The notes: generated by a model from the letters alone, not told the origin. Numbered from the stretch's first letter, positions 48,880 through 58,160 are shown. The stretch is 64,000 nt of DNA from JAJCYL01 sp965206015 (GCA_965206015.1 CBDBIW010000015.1:62001-126000), one strand, 5' to 3'. Numbers and translations are program-made.

Positions 48880-49294
48880 CGTTATACTTCTCTGCTAATT
48901 TTTCGTAGAGTTCACCGAAACAAACAAGATAAGAGTCTTTTATTTGTTCTATCGCGACTTCAAAATTTTTGAAATTGTAAGTATGGCTCATCTTGTTGCG
49001 TGCGTCGATCAGGTTCATCCAATCTTCGCCTCGTTCAATAAACTTTGTGGCGACCGCTTCTTTGATGACGGTTCTGGGAGTGATCAAATCAAACACGATA
49101 TTTTGACTTTCCAAATAATCTTTTATGGTCTTCCACGCAAGTTCTGTAGTGTATTCAAACCTTTGTATCATGCCCTCCTTACCGAGTTGATCCAATTTGT
49201 TTTCATGACTCAAGTCGGCGGCTTCCTGTAACAAGATATAAGCTCTTCTGAAGTTATTAAAGCGATACTTCCAGCGTTGTTTTTCGGTATTCAT
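48863..49294 (-). CDS. HEPN-domain protein (toxin; HI0074-like nucleotidyltransferase partner)
   Basis: 143 residues, all helical. It bears the RNase motif RX4HXY: Arg99, His104 and Tyr106 in RNKMSHTY. Known HEPN toxins of this type cut RNA and are neutralised when the cognate MNT protein adenylylates the Tyr. It precedes and overlaps the MNT gene, the usual order, and lies 38 bases after the hsdM stop. The family is also called nucleotidyltransferase substrate-binding protein. Confidence 0.9.
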   Translation of the reverse strand: MNTEKQRWKYRFNNFRRAYILLQEAADLSHENKLDQLGKEGMIQRFEYTTELAWKTIKDYLESQNIVFDLITPRTVIKEAVATKFIERGEDWMNLIDARNKMSHTYNFKNFEVAIEQIKDSYLVCFGELYEKLAEKYNDESDF

Positions 49295-49332
49295 TTTTCA
49301 CCACTAGGCGTTGTTGATGGATGAGTTCTCAT

Positions 49333-50886
49333 TCAAAAGATATTTATTTTATTCAAGTTTTCTTGTATCCGCTTATTCAATTTTTTCTCCTCCCGCAACT
49401 GCTCTTCAAACTCCGCTTTTAACGCGTTAAACTTTTCCGCAAAGTCGAAGTCGTCTTCCACTTCAGCCAGTCCGACATAACGCCCTGGACTCAGGACATA
49501 ATCCAATTCTTTTATTTTTTCAATCAATACAGAAGCGCAGAAACCGGGTTGATCCTGATAGCCGCCGTCTTTGCCCCGCCATTGGTGGTAGGTGTCAGAA
49601 ACTCTGGCAATGTCCTCATCTGAAAACTCGCGGCTACGGCGATTGATCAAGTGCCCCAGATTGCCCGCGTCTATAAAAAGAATTTCGTCATCGCGTTTGC
49701 GGTCGCCGTTGTAGCCGTGGCGTTTGTTGGAGACAAACCACAGGCAGGCCGGAATTTGCGTATTCAGGAAAAGTTTTGCCGGCAGGTTGACAATACAATC
49801 CACCAGGCCCGCTTCTACCATGTTTTTACGGATAACATCCTCGTTGGCGGTTTTGGAAGTGAGCGAGCCTTTGGAAAGAACAAAACCGGCAACGCCTTCC
49901 GGTGACAGGTGATAGACAAAATGCTGTAACCAGGCAAAGTTGGCATTACCGGCGGGCGGTGCGCCGTGTTGCCAGCGGGCATCGCCACGCAAGTGTTCGC
50001 CGCTCCAGTCGCTATCGTTAAAGGGCGGGTTGGCGATGACAAAATCGGCTTTTAGGTCTTTGTGGGCATCGTTTAAAAACGAGCCTTCGTTATTCCACTT
50101 GATCTGGGAGCTGTCGATACCGCGAATGGCGAGGTTCATTTTTGCCAGCCGCCAGGTGGTTTGGTTGCTCTCCTGGCCGTAGATAGATATAGCGTTAATA
50201 CGGCCCTGGTGTTGTTCGACAAACTTTTCGGATTGTACAAACATCCCGCCACTGCCACAGCAGGGGTCGAACACGCGGCCCTGGTAAGGCTCCAGCATTT
50301 TGACTAACAATTCAACAATGCTGCGCGGCGTATAGAACTGGCCGCCCTGCTTGCCTTCGGCCAGTGCAAATTCACCCAAAAAGTACTCAAACACATGGCC
50401 GAGCACATCGGCGCTGCGGGCCTCGGCATCACCCAAGGCAATATTACTAACCAGGTCAATCAGCTCACCCAGGGCGGTTGGGTCGAGGTTTTGCCGAGCG
50501 TACACCTTGGGCAGTACGCCCCTGAGTGAGTTATTTTCTTTTTCGATAGCATCCATGGCTGCATCCACAGAGGTGCCAATATCGGGCTGTTTGGCCTCTG
50601 CCACCAAGTGCGACCAGCGCGATTCCACGGGTACAAAAAATACGTTTTCGGCTTTGTATTCGTCTTTATCTTCTGCATCGGCCCCAGCGTACTCACTTGA
50701 AGGGTCGTCTGCACCGGCTGCTAATTTTGCATAGAGCTCTTCGAAGGCATCGGAAATGTATTTAAGGAATATCAGCCCAAGCACTATGTGTTTGTACTCA
50801 GCTGCATCGATGTTTTTGCGCAGTTTATCGGCAGCTTTCCACAGCTGCTTTTCCAGCGGCTCTTCCGTGATTTGCTTTTTTGCCAT
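49333..50886 (-). CDS. hsdM: Type I restriction-modification methyltransferase subunit M
   Basis: 517 residues. A helical N-terminal HsdM_N domain runs to about 150. The adenine-N6 methylase follows, with SAM motif DPCCGSGGM (207-215) and catalytic NPPF (286-289). It methylates the HsdS-defined sites. Base composition is unusual: by hand count 39 of 60 bases at 49921-49980 are G or C, against 19 of 60 at 45001-45060 in hsdR. This points to a recent foreign origin of this gene relative to the rest of the operon. Confidence 0.96.
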   Translation of the reverse strand: MAKKQITEEPLEKQLWKAADKLRKNIDAAEYKHIVLGLIFLKYISDAFEELYAKLAAGADDPSSEYAGADAEDKDEYKAENVFFVPVESRWSHLVAEAKQPDIGTSVDAAMDAIEKENNSLRGVLPKVYARQNLDPTALGELIDLVSNIALGDAEARSADVLGHVFEYFLGEFALAEGKQGGQFYTPRSIVELLVKMLEPYQGRVFDPCCGSGGMFVQSEKFVEQHQGRINAISIYGQESNQTTWRLAKMNLAIRGIDSSQIKWNNEGSFLNDAHKDLKADFVIANPPFNDSDWSGEHLRGDARWQHGAPPAGNANFAWLQHFVYHLSPEGVAGFVLSKGSLTSKTANEDVIRKNMVEAGLVDCIVNLPAKLFLNTQIPACLWFVSNKRHGYNGDRKRDDEILFIDAGNLGHLINRRSREFSDEDIARVSDTYHQWRGKDGGYQDQPGFCASVLIEKIKELDYVLSPGRYVGLAEVEDDFDFAEKFNALKAEFEEQLREEKKLNKRIQENLNKINIF

Positions 50887-50900
50887 ATTTTTTATAATGG

Positions 50901-51269
50901 TTAATGGTTAATGTTGTTTTTTGTGGTTTTAATAATGCTGGCAATTAATTCGATGATTTCTTCATTATTAGTACCCTCAAACTGTTGGTTGCTGAGGTAA
51001 TTGGTTGCGTTAAGTAGTTCGATCCAATACATTGTTTCATTAATTTCTTTTTGTGCGATAGCCATTTTATGAACAAAGTCTTTTTTCGTTTCTGCGTGTT
51101 CAGCTTCTCTAACCATTGCACTTGTACCACTTCGTAAAAGTTGTTTGCCTAACACAAACTCTTTTTGATGTTTGCACAAAAATTGACACAGTTTTACTAC
51201 GCTGATTGCAAAAGCAAAACTTTTATTTTTAACTATATCCTCTTTCATTAACAATTGGTCATTTACCAT
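50901..51269 (-). CDS. Four-helix-bundle protein (S23/IVS family)
   Basis: 122 residues. It has the family pattern of four amphipathic helices: VVKLCQFLCKHQKEFVLGKQ, LLRSGTSAMVREAEHAETKKDF, MAIAQKEINETMYWIELL and a C-terminal ELIASIIKTTK. These proteins are related to those encoded in 23S rRNA intervening sequences and are frequent beside Bacteroidota restriction-modification genes. No enzyme activity is known. It overlaps the XRE gene by 11 bases and ends 14 bases before hsdM. Confidence 0.85.
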   Translation of the reverse strand: MVNDQLLMKEDIVKNKSFAFAISVVKLCQFLCKHQKEFVLGKQLLRSGTSAMVREAEHAETKKDFVHKMAIAQKEINETMYWIELLNATNYLSNQQFEGTNNEEIIELIASIIKTTKNNINH

Positions 51270-51558
51270 TGACCATTCCTTTTTTCAGTTCTTTTTCTGC
51301 CATTTTCAAAGCTTGTAAAGCCTGTTCTTCATTTGAAACCACCTCTAACACCTGGTCTGTAAGCCAAAGGGTCAATAACTCTTGTGTATCGGCCTTTAGT
51401 AACTCTGCCATCTTTAGCACCTGTTCTCGTTTGGCCCTTCGTTCGCCACGTTCAATCTTGCTAAACATAGGTGTGTCAATTTCCAACTGTGCCGAGAGTT
51501 GCCTTTGGAGCAATCCCTGACTTTCTCTAAGCTCTTTAATACGATTGCCTAATTTCAC
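51259..51558 (-). CDS. XRE-family helix-turn-helix regulator
   Basis: 99 residues. The HTH_3 domain is at about 4-58 (IKELRESQGLLQRQLSAQL, FSKIERGERRAKREQVLKMA), then a helical tail. First gene of the defence operon and tightly overlapped with the next, so it is probably its autoregulator, a C-protein-like role. The promoter would lie in the 51559-51690 gap. Confidence 0.9.
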   Translation of the reverse strand: MKLGNRIKELRESQGLLQRQLSAQLEIDTPMFSKIERGERRAKREQVLKMAELLKADTQELLTLWLTDQVLEVVSNEEQALQALKMAEKELKKGMVNGK

Positions 51559-51689
51559 GACCTTTTATATTTTGACTTGTCAAATTTTGTCCAAAAATAA
51601 GAAGAAAAAAGGAAATAACAAGGAAGGAAAACCGTAAAAGGGCAGACAATTTTTAAACAGAGAAATATGGCCTGTTTAATACAATTGAT

Positions 51690-53200
51690 TCAGGACTTTG
51701 AGGAGGTTAAGGAAACCAAGGAATAATTATCCTTGGCATCCTCGACTGCCTTGTTTTCCTCAATAGATAGGTTTAAATAATTATCCTGTTGCTCACGGTG
51801 AATAAGGTCAGCTTTTATGAAACTGGTAATGTAACCTTCAGCTGTCTTTGCAGGTATTTTTAGATTTTTGGCAACTTCTAAATACTTCTGACGATTGAAG
51901 TGTTTTGGTCATGCGTGGAGGAATTTCTCTTTGCGGTTCATTCGGCTTGGTTTGGTTTCTTCTTGTGGGAGTTCACCAAAGACTTTGCTTGAATGTTTTA
52001 CCAATACTTTAATCATTGCCTTGCCAAGGAAGCCTGAAAATCTCTTTCTTCAGATACAAGTTTGTTAGACGTATCACCAGTTTCTAATATCCTTAATGCT
52101 GAAAAGAGCATACAAAAACGAAAGGCAATTAACCCTAATCTGCGAATGGTAGCCATATAATCCAATCCTTGAAGATTGAGGTATTTACCTTGTATCTCAC
52201 TAAAGAACTGATTGAATTGTTCTTGTTGGTCTGCTGTCAAATAGAATTGAAATTCCCCATTACATTCATAAAGTAGAAAATAAAGCGGCTGAACAAGCCA
52301 TTTTCTGCACTTGGTATAAGAGCCGAAACTTGTTTTGGCGTACCTGAAAGGACTGTTGAAAGGCAAGGACTTTCTATATCTACAACTCACGGTCGGTTCT
52401 TCGGTAATAGGAAATAGTTTCGTGGTGGAATGCTTTTCTGAAACCATCACTATAATTTCCGTAATCACTTTTAAAGGCATGTGCTAATGTATCTCCTTCG
52501 GTTTCAAAAATTATTCCTTTGCCATCACTATCACCTAATAATTGATATGCACCTGTTGAGCTGTTGTTCGCAGGAATAAAGAGCATTTTCTCAGGTGGTC
52601 GAGCTGGTTTTTCTACTCCTTCAACTTTTCCTTTGTTGGCGTTGTATTCCGCCATTTCCAATTCAAAGTGTTGCTTGTGTAATTTGGCTTCTTCACGCAA
52701 TTCCTTATGAATAGGATTTACCAATTGGCGACAATGGACTAAACGTCCTTTTCCTGCGGATGCTTGGGCGGTAATGAATAGAAAGAGATTACTAAATACT
52801 TTCTTTCCATCATAAACGCCGTACAACTTCGGGAAACACGCACTAATAGCCACCAAAGAACCTAAGAGTAATATATCTCTTTCTTCATCTGAAGTAGCTA
52901 CTGCAACCACTTGTTGCAAATATTCGGGAAGCTCAGGATATAAGGATTTTGGGAATGTTGGCATTGCCTCCTTAATCAGTTCTTCTTCCTCGTGTTCTTG
53001 AACTGGTGTGGCTTTTTGTTGTTTACTATCATAGCCCTTTGAACTATACTGGTCATTTGATTGTGTTACAATAGAAACGCCTGCTTGTTTAGCAAGAAAG
53101 AAAAAGGTTTTGAGCGATACGCCCTGACCTTTAGATTTTAAGCAATTGTCAAATTGCTTGTCGCATTCCTTTGAATTGTAGCCTGCTTTTACTCCATCCC
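51690..53200 (-). pseudogene. Broken DUF3987 mobile-element protein
   Basis: Pieces of a DUF3987 protein, a large helicase/primase-like protein found in Bacteroidota mobile elements, are spread over three frames. The N-terminal side starts inside an IS fragment (CDKQFDNCLKSKGQGVSLKT) and runs through AQASAGKGRLVHCRQL. After YYRRTDREL at about 52380 the frame is lost to a one-base deletion, and the homologous text resumes as CLSTVLSGTPKQVSALIPSAEN. A second shift occurs near 52260, a third near 52016, and a TGA at 51909-51911 replaces a leucine in FLHALPKHFN. The tail ends at 51692. The gene is clearly dead. Confidence 0.85.
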
Positions 53201-53385
53201 CAGAAGTTTTCTATCCCATTGATATGATTTTCTTTATCAGAAAATAGTTTATTATGATTAATCCTTTTGTGTTTATATCCATCTAAAACCAATCCATCAT
53301 AAGCTTTCCATTTATCTGTATACACAGTGCTTTTTTTATTCACTAAATCTTTAATTATCGGCATTAATTCCTTTGAACTAGGCAC
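53170..53385 (-). mobile_element. IS1595-family transposase C-terminal fragment (copy B)
   Basis: GTG-led frame with IIKDLVNKKSTVYTDKWKAY, then KHKRINHNKLFS and HINGIENFWGWSKSRL, typical of the end of an IS1595 DDE transposase. The middle of this element is absent. It joins the DUF3987 remnant at one end and abuts copy A at the other, so insertions were stacked here. Confidence 0.75.
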
Positions 53386-54176
53386 TTAGATAATATTCAA
53401 ATTTTTTCCCCTTCATTAGATGACGGTTAAAACGGTAGCAATATTCATCGAGATATCCTTGCAGATGCTGTACTGAATGATGAGTGCCCCTGATCCATGC
53501 TTTAAGCATCATGATGACTCGATGCATATCAGGAAAGTTTCCTCCTTTTTTACCTGAGGGTATCTGCTAAAGGTTAGGAAAGTCTTCTTGAAAAGGACGG
53601 TACCCTTTCCACTCATCAGTTTTGACTATCGCTTTTGGATCAATATGGTCAGCGAAAAAGGGCCTCAGGGATTTATTGCTGCCATCCTTGATCACGCGAG
53701 CATATACCCGGCCAATCCCCCTGCCTTCTCGTTCAATAGCTACCACTACAAGCTTCTTATCTCCATTTTGACGGCCTTTAGTGCTTTCTTCCTGTCCGAT
53801 GACTGTTTCATCTACTTCCACCTTTCCAGGCATAGGAAATTTTTGACTGCTCGCTATGGCTTTCATGACTTTTTCCTTAAAAGCCCAACAGGTTTTCTGT
53901 CTCAATGCCAGTTTACGACTTAGTTCAGTAGAAGAAATACCTTGTTTGTTTGTTGCCATAAAATAGACGATGTAGAAAGCTTTAAGAATAGGGAATTTGA
54001 CTTTGTGAAAAAGGGTTCCGCTTCTCGGAGTTGCCTGATAACCGCATGTAGTACATTGGCGTGTAAGATTGGCCAGATGATCATAACACGATTGCCAGAT
54101 GATCATAACACGATTGGTCATCGGGAAATTGCTGTTGAAATTCGAAAAGACGAATGCTTTTGTATCTTTTTTCCAT
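53378..54176 (-). mobile_element. IS1595-family transposase, inactivated copy A
   Basis: Starts at ATG 54176 (MEKRYKSIRLFEFQQQFPDD), with a zinc-finger-like CTTCGYQATPRSGTLFHK, then GKVEVDETVIGQEE with catalytic acids and KTDEWKGYRPF. A 22-base tandem duplication (54073-54094 and 54095-54116) shifts the frame. An in-frame TAG at 53567-53569 cuts the end, after which the homologous GGNFPDMHRVIMMLKAWIRG and YLDEYCYRFNRH continue to a stop at 53378. Removing 22 bases from 799 gives 777, exactly 259 codons, confirming the original frame. Confidence 0.88.
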
Positions 54177-54282
54177 TGTTTTAAGTTTTAAACCATACGT
54201 AATATAGTGAAAATCAACGATATACATAAATTTATAGCTAATTTATTATGTGCCTGATTCAATAAACGTATTCCTTTCCATA

Positions 54283-54570
54283 CTAAATAGGGTGCGCTTC
54301 ATCATAGAATGTCTTATTTACATTCTCATTCAACTCTACAAAGGCAGTAGGATTTAATTTTGCCCGAGCCCGGGTGAAGGCACCTTTTGTTACTTTACGG
54401 ACATTAAAGTCACTTCCTGTTACTTCCTTGTAAAACACATCAAGTTCACGTTGTAATGAACTTCTAACCCCTTTGGTCAATAGCGAATGCCTGAACGATA
54501 GTTTGCGCTTACGGGTAAATACCCCTTCCCGGCCGTCCTTTGAACGGCTGCAATATTGTTGATCATCTAT
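54283..54570 (-). mobile_element. IS4-family transposase N-terminal fragment
   Basis: FTRKRKLSFRHSLLTKGVRS, SLQRELDVFYKEVTGSDFNV and GAFTRARAKLNPTAFVELNE are typical of the N-terminal DNA-binding part of Bacteroidota IS4 transposases. The reading ends at 54283, and the DDE catalytic domain is missing. Confidence 0.75.
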
Positions 54571-54719
54571 TCAATCGTTTATGTTTTCAATGGTATTTCC
54601 TCTAAAATCAGGAAGTGTAATACCCCCCCTTTATACCCTTAAATATAACATATAACCGATAAATAATCCTTAACTAAACGACATTGAATAGGAATTACAA
54701 AAAGTGAAAAGATCGCAAA

Positions 54720-54890
54720 CTATAAAGAAGTAGTCATCTTTTGATAGTGTCCGTAACCGGGTTGAGTGAGGTGTGTACCTGAATTGTCAATAGAGGAGTC
54801 TTTGAGTTGGTATTTCTTTCCTATGATGATGGCTTCCTCACGCTTAAAGTTTTGTGGCAAGGCTTCAAAGAATTGCTTTAACCCTTTGTG
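54720..54890 (-). pseudogene. Possible C-terminal scrap of a second DUF3987-like protein
   Basis: Reads HKGLKQFFEALPQNFKREEA, IIIGKKYQLKDSSID and QPGYGHYQKM to a stop at 54720. The L...LP..FKR.EAI.IGKKY..K..SID...L.QPGYG.Y layout resembles the winged-helix end of DUF3987-type mobile-element proteins. No start. Family call is moderate. Confidence 0.45.
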
Positions 54891-55329
54891 CTAATTAATC
54901 AGGAGTAAGGCAAAATGTGCATAAGCATGATTATCAGCAAATTAGAGTGACAACAGGCCAATTTATTGAACGGACCTGTGCAACAACATTAAAAGTAATA
55001 TTAGAATTGACAGTCATCCGGAAGAGGTTCAACGAGTGCTAAATCGTCGGCAAAACCAGATTCCTGCATGTCTCAACTAAAACCATTTTCCACACTTCCT
55101 TTCATAGCCTTTCCTCCATGGATTCTGGATCTGGTAAAGGGTTTTCATCCACATGACTGTGGAGTAAAATACGCCTATAGATCAATTCTCCTCCCAAAGA
55201 GACAACCAGTAAATGTATATATCTGATAATCATTTAATTACAATTAATTTTATCAAAGTTAGCTTAAAATCAGTAACTGAATTTGTTGGGTTTGTTTCCT
55301 TAATTAATGTCTAACTTTGCACCCGTTTT
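54891..55329. other. Gap before mtaB
   Basis: 439 bases with no intact gene. A plus-strand stretch at about 55072-55220 reads as protein-like text (LKPFSTLPFIAFPPWILDLV, then KRQPVNVYI and a stop) that I cannot assign. The final 130 bases are AT-rich and probably contain the mtaB promoter. Confidence 0.35.
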
Positions 55330-56649
55330 ATGAAGCGGGTCACATTTTACACACTGGGGTGTAAGCTAAATTTTTCAGAAACTTCTACCATTTCAAGAAT
55401 GTTTGAAGAGAGAGGTTATCAGAAAGTGAGTTTCACAGAATCTCCGGATATTTTTGTTATTAATACTTGCTCGGTCACTGACAACGCAAACAAAAAGTGC
55501 AGAAAAATTGTCAAGGAGGCCAAATCGATTTCTCCTAACGCTTATGTTGTGATTATTGGCTGTTATGCTCAATTAAAGCCTACTGAGATCGCTGAAATAC
55601 CAGGAGTGGATGCAGTATTAGGAGCGGCTGAGAAATTTCGTCTTCTCGATTATCTAGATGGATTTGAAAAACCGGCTTGTACTCAAGTTTTTGCATCAGA
55701 TATTGAAAGCGCAAATACATTCAATCATTCTTATTCAATGAATGACCGTACCAGAACTTTTCTTAAAGTTCAGGATGGTTGCAATTACGGGTGTGCGTTT
55801 TGTACAATTCCTTTGGCAAGAGGTAAGAGTCGAAGTGACAGTATAGACAAAATAGCTGCCGTTGCACAAGAGATAGCAAATTCCGATATTAAAGAAGTGG
55901 TATTAACTGGCGTCAATATTGGTGATTTTGGTATTGAAAGTGGCAAGAGGAAAGCAAGACTAATTGATCTGGTCAAAGTGCTGGATAAGGTTGAAGGTAT
56001 TGAGAGATTCAGAATCTCATCGATTGAACCCAATTTGTTGTCACAGCAAATAATTGATTTTGTTGCCAAGTCGGACAGATTCGTACCGCATTTTCACTTG
56101 CCTCTGCAGTCAGGTAGCGATAAAATTTTGAGGTTTATGGACCGCCGATACCGGACAGACCTTTATAGTCACAGGATTAATGCAATCAAGAGTTTAATGC
56201 CTGATGCCTGTATAGGTGTTGACGTTATTGTTGGATTTCCAGGGGAGTCAGAAAAGGAATTTTTGGAAACTTATGAATACCTAACGGAGTTAGATGTGTC
56301 TTATTTGCATGTTTTCACATACTCTGAACGCCCTGACACCAAAGCAATAAGCATGGATGAAGTTGTTCCTTCTGCTGATAGAAGTGAGAGATCTAAAATG
56401 TTGAGGAACTTGTCTGGGAAGAAGAAGAGGGATTTTTACCAGAAGAATATTGGGAAAACTGCGAACGTGTTGTTTGAAAATGATGTTCAAGAGGGTGTGA
56501 TGCATGGATTCACAGAAAATTATATAAGAATAGCTGCAAATTTTAACCCAATAATGATCAATGAGATCAAGCCGGTAATAATGAGAACAATTAATCACAA
56601 AGGTTTGATGGAGGTAGAGGAATTGGAACCTGTTTTAGTAGATCATTAA
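55330..56649 (+). CDS. mtaB: tRNA t6A37 methylthiotransferase
   Basis: 439 residues. The UPF0004 domain supplies cluster cysteines Cys11, Cys47 and Cys78. The radical-SAM motif CxxxCxxC is Cys151, Cys155 and Cys158 (CNYGCAFC). Then come VVLTGVNIGDFG and HFHLPLQSGSDKILRFM. A C-terminal TRAM-like region ends the protein. It adds a methylthio group to t6A at position 37 of tRNAs. The GCKLN start motif distinguishes MtaB from MiaB and RimO. Confidence 0.93.
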   Translation: MKRVTFYTLGCKLNFSETSTISRMFEERGYQKVSFTESPDIFVINTCSVTDNANKKCRKIVKEAKSISPNAYVVIIGCYAQLKPTEIAEIPGVDAVLGAAEKFRLLDYLDGFEKPACTQVFASDIESANTFNHSYSMNDRTRTFLKVQDGCNYGCAFCTIPLARGKSRSDSIDKIAAVAQEIANSDIKEVVLTGVNIGDFGIESGKRKARLIDLVKVLDKVEGIERFRISSIEPNLLSQQIIDFVAKSDRFVPHFHLPLQSGSDKILRFMDRRYRTDLYSHRINAIKSLMPDACIGVDVIVGFPGESEKEFLETYEYLTELDVSYLHVFTYSERPDTKAISMDEVVPSADRSERSKMLRNLSGKKKRDFYQKNIGKTANVLFENDVQEGVMHGFTENYIRIAANFNPIMINEIKPVIMRTINHKGLMEVEELEPVLVDH

Positions 56650-56701
56650 TTTAATAATTGAGAGAGGCTCTCAAAAAACATATTTAAATAGAGTATTAGC
56701 A

Positions 56702-57082
56702 ATGTCATTTGAACTAAAATTATTCAGGGTAATTCTGCCCGTTAGCGAAATAGAAAGGGCTGCCAAATTTTATTCATCAATTTTTGGAGTGCCTGGCAAG
56801 AGAGTAAGCCCTGGTAGGCATTACTTTAATATGGGAGGTGTCATACTTGCTTGTCACGATCCCGAATCAGATGGAGATGACCACGAATTAAGACCAAATC
56901 CTGATCATATATACTTATCTGTCAAAGACATCGAAAGTCTTCATGATAAAGTAAATTCCGCAGGTTGTGAGTATATCTCCGAGATAATTGACGCTCCCTG
57001 GGGGGAAAAGATCTTCTATTTCAATGATCCTTTCCATAACAAAATTGGCATAGTCAAAAAAGGCACGGAGTTCACTGGGTAG
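56702..57082 (+). CDS. VOC-family (glyoxalase/bleomycin resistance-like) protein
   Basis: 126 residues with two beta-alpha-beta-beta-beta modules: LFRVILPVSEIERAAKFYSS opens the first, and HIYLSVKDIESLHDKVNSAG the second. DAPWGEKIFYFNDPFHNKIG is the typical metal-site end. A metal-dependent small-molecule enzyme or binding protein with unknown substrate. It lies 52 bases after mtaB. Confidence 0.88.
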   Translation: MSFELKLFRVILPVSEIERAAKFYSSIFGVPGKRVSPGRHYFNMGGVILACHDPESDGDDHELRPNPDHIYLSVKDIESLHDKVNSAGCEYISEIIDAPWGEKIFYFNDPFHNKIGIVKKGTEFTG

Positions 57083-57089
57083 GGGATAT

Positions 57090-57195
57090 AGAGTAAAGAA
57101 CAAAGACAAAAAGAATAAACTTCTAAATGCCCGGGTCGAAAATATCTTTCCAGCTGATAGATGTTTGGTCTTGTATCTTTAATCTTTGTTCTAAA
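57090..57195. repeat. Intergenic inverted-repeat-like element before the dehydratase gene
   Basis: Opens with AGTAAAGAACAAAGACAAAA and closes with TCTTTAATCTTTGTTCTAAA. The complementary AAAGAACAAAGA/TCTTTGTTCT ends resemble those of the gap at 17688-17832, suggesting a dispersed intergenic repeat. Confidence 0.4.
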
Positions 57196-57206
57196 AATCT
57201 ATAATC

Positions 57207-58160
57207 ATGTGGAAGGATAAGATAGAGGATGCTCATGAATTAATAAAAGAGGAGATTAGAACTACTCCTCTGGAGTATTCTCCTGCATTTAGCAAGCTTA
57301 CAGGGGCAGAAGTTTTTCTGAAACTTGAAAATTATCAATTGTCTGGCTCCTTCAAGCTAAGAGGAGTAATAAACAAAACTTTAAGGCTTTCTGAAGAGGA
57401 AATCAATTCAGGACTCGTTGCCTGTTCAACTGGGAACCACGGAGCCGCATTTGCTCATTCAGTGGACAAATTTGGATACAATGGACTTTTATTTCTTCCG
57501 GAGAACGTCTCTAAAGCTAAGCTGGAAGCCTTAAAACATTATCGGGTTAATATTGATGTTCACGGTAGGGATTGTGTGTTGACCGAGGCCCATGCCAGAA
57601 GCTACGCAAAAGAGCATGGACAGGTCTTACTGCACCCCTACAATGATGAAGAAATCGTTTGCGGCCAGGGAACACTGGGTAAAGAAATTGTTGACCAGCT
57701 TAATTCTTTACCGGATGCTATAATTGCACCTGTTGGAGGAGGTGGATTAATTGCAGGAGTAGGGGCCTATTTAAAATCCGTAGGTGATGCTAAGGTGATT
57801 GGATGTCAACCAGTAAATTCTGCAGTAATGTATGAGTCGTTGAAGGCAGGGAAAATTATGGATTTGGAAAGTTTTGACACTTTATCTGATGCCACTGCTG
57901 GTGGCATAGAACAGAATTCTATTACCTTTGAAATGTGCCAAGATTTTGTTGATGAAATTTATTTGATACCAGAAGACCATATTCGGGGTGCTATCAAGTT
58001 GTTGGTCGAAAAGCACCAAATGATAGTAGAAGGAGCAGCAGCAATGACATTGGGCACCTTGATAGAAAATGGTGACCTGTTTAAAGGCAAATCTGTGGTG
58101 CTTATTCTATCTGGTAAAAAGCTAACTTCTGATCAGTTGATAAGTTGTTTGAATACATAA
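57207..58160 (+). CDS. PLP-dependent serine/threonine dehydratase or serine racemase-like protein
   Basis: 317 residues of the fold-type II PLP family. The Schiff-base lysine is Lys50 in SGSFKLRG. STGNHG and the glycine-rich phosphate loop VGGGGLIAG follow. At this length it lacks the ACT regulatory domain of biosynthetic IlvA, so it is a catabolic threonine/serine dehydratase or a serine-racemase-type enzyme. Start ATG 57207. Confidence 0.88.
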   Translation: MWKDKIEDAHELIKEEIRTTPLEYSPAFSKLTGAEVFLKLENYQLSGSFKLRGVINKTLRLSEEEINSGLVACSTGNHGAAFAHSVDKFGYNGLLFLPENVSKAKLEALKHYRVNIDVHGRDCVLTEAHARSYAKEHGQVLLHPYNDEEIVCGQGTLGKEIVDQLNSLPDAIIAPVGGGGLIAGVGAYLKSVGDAKVIGCQPVNSAVMYESLKAGKIMDLESFDTLSDATAGGIEQNSITFEMCQDFVDEIYLIPEDHIRGAIKLLVEKHQMIVEGAAAMTLGTLIENGDLFKGKSVVLILSGKKLTSDQLISCLNT

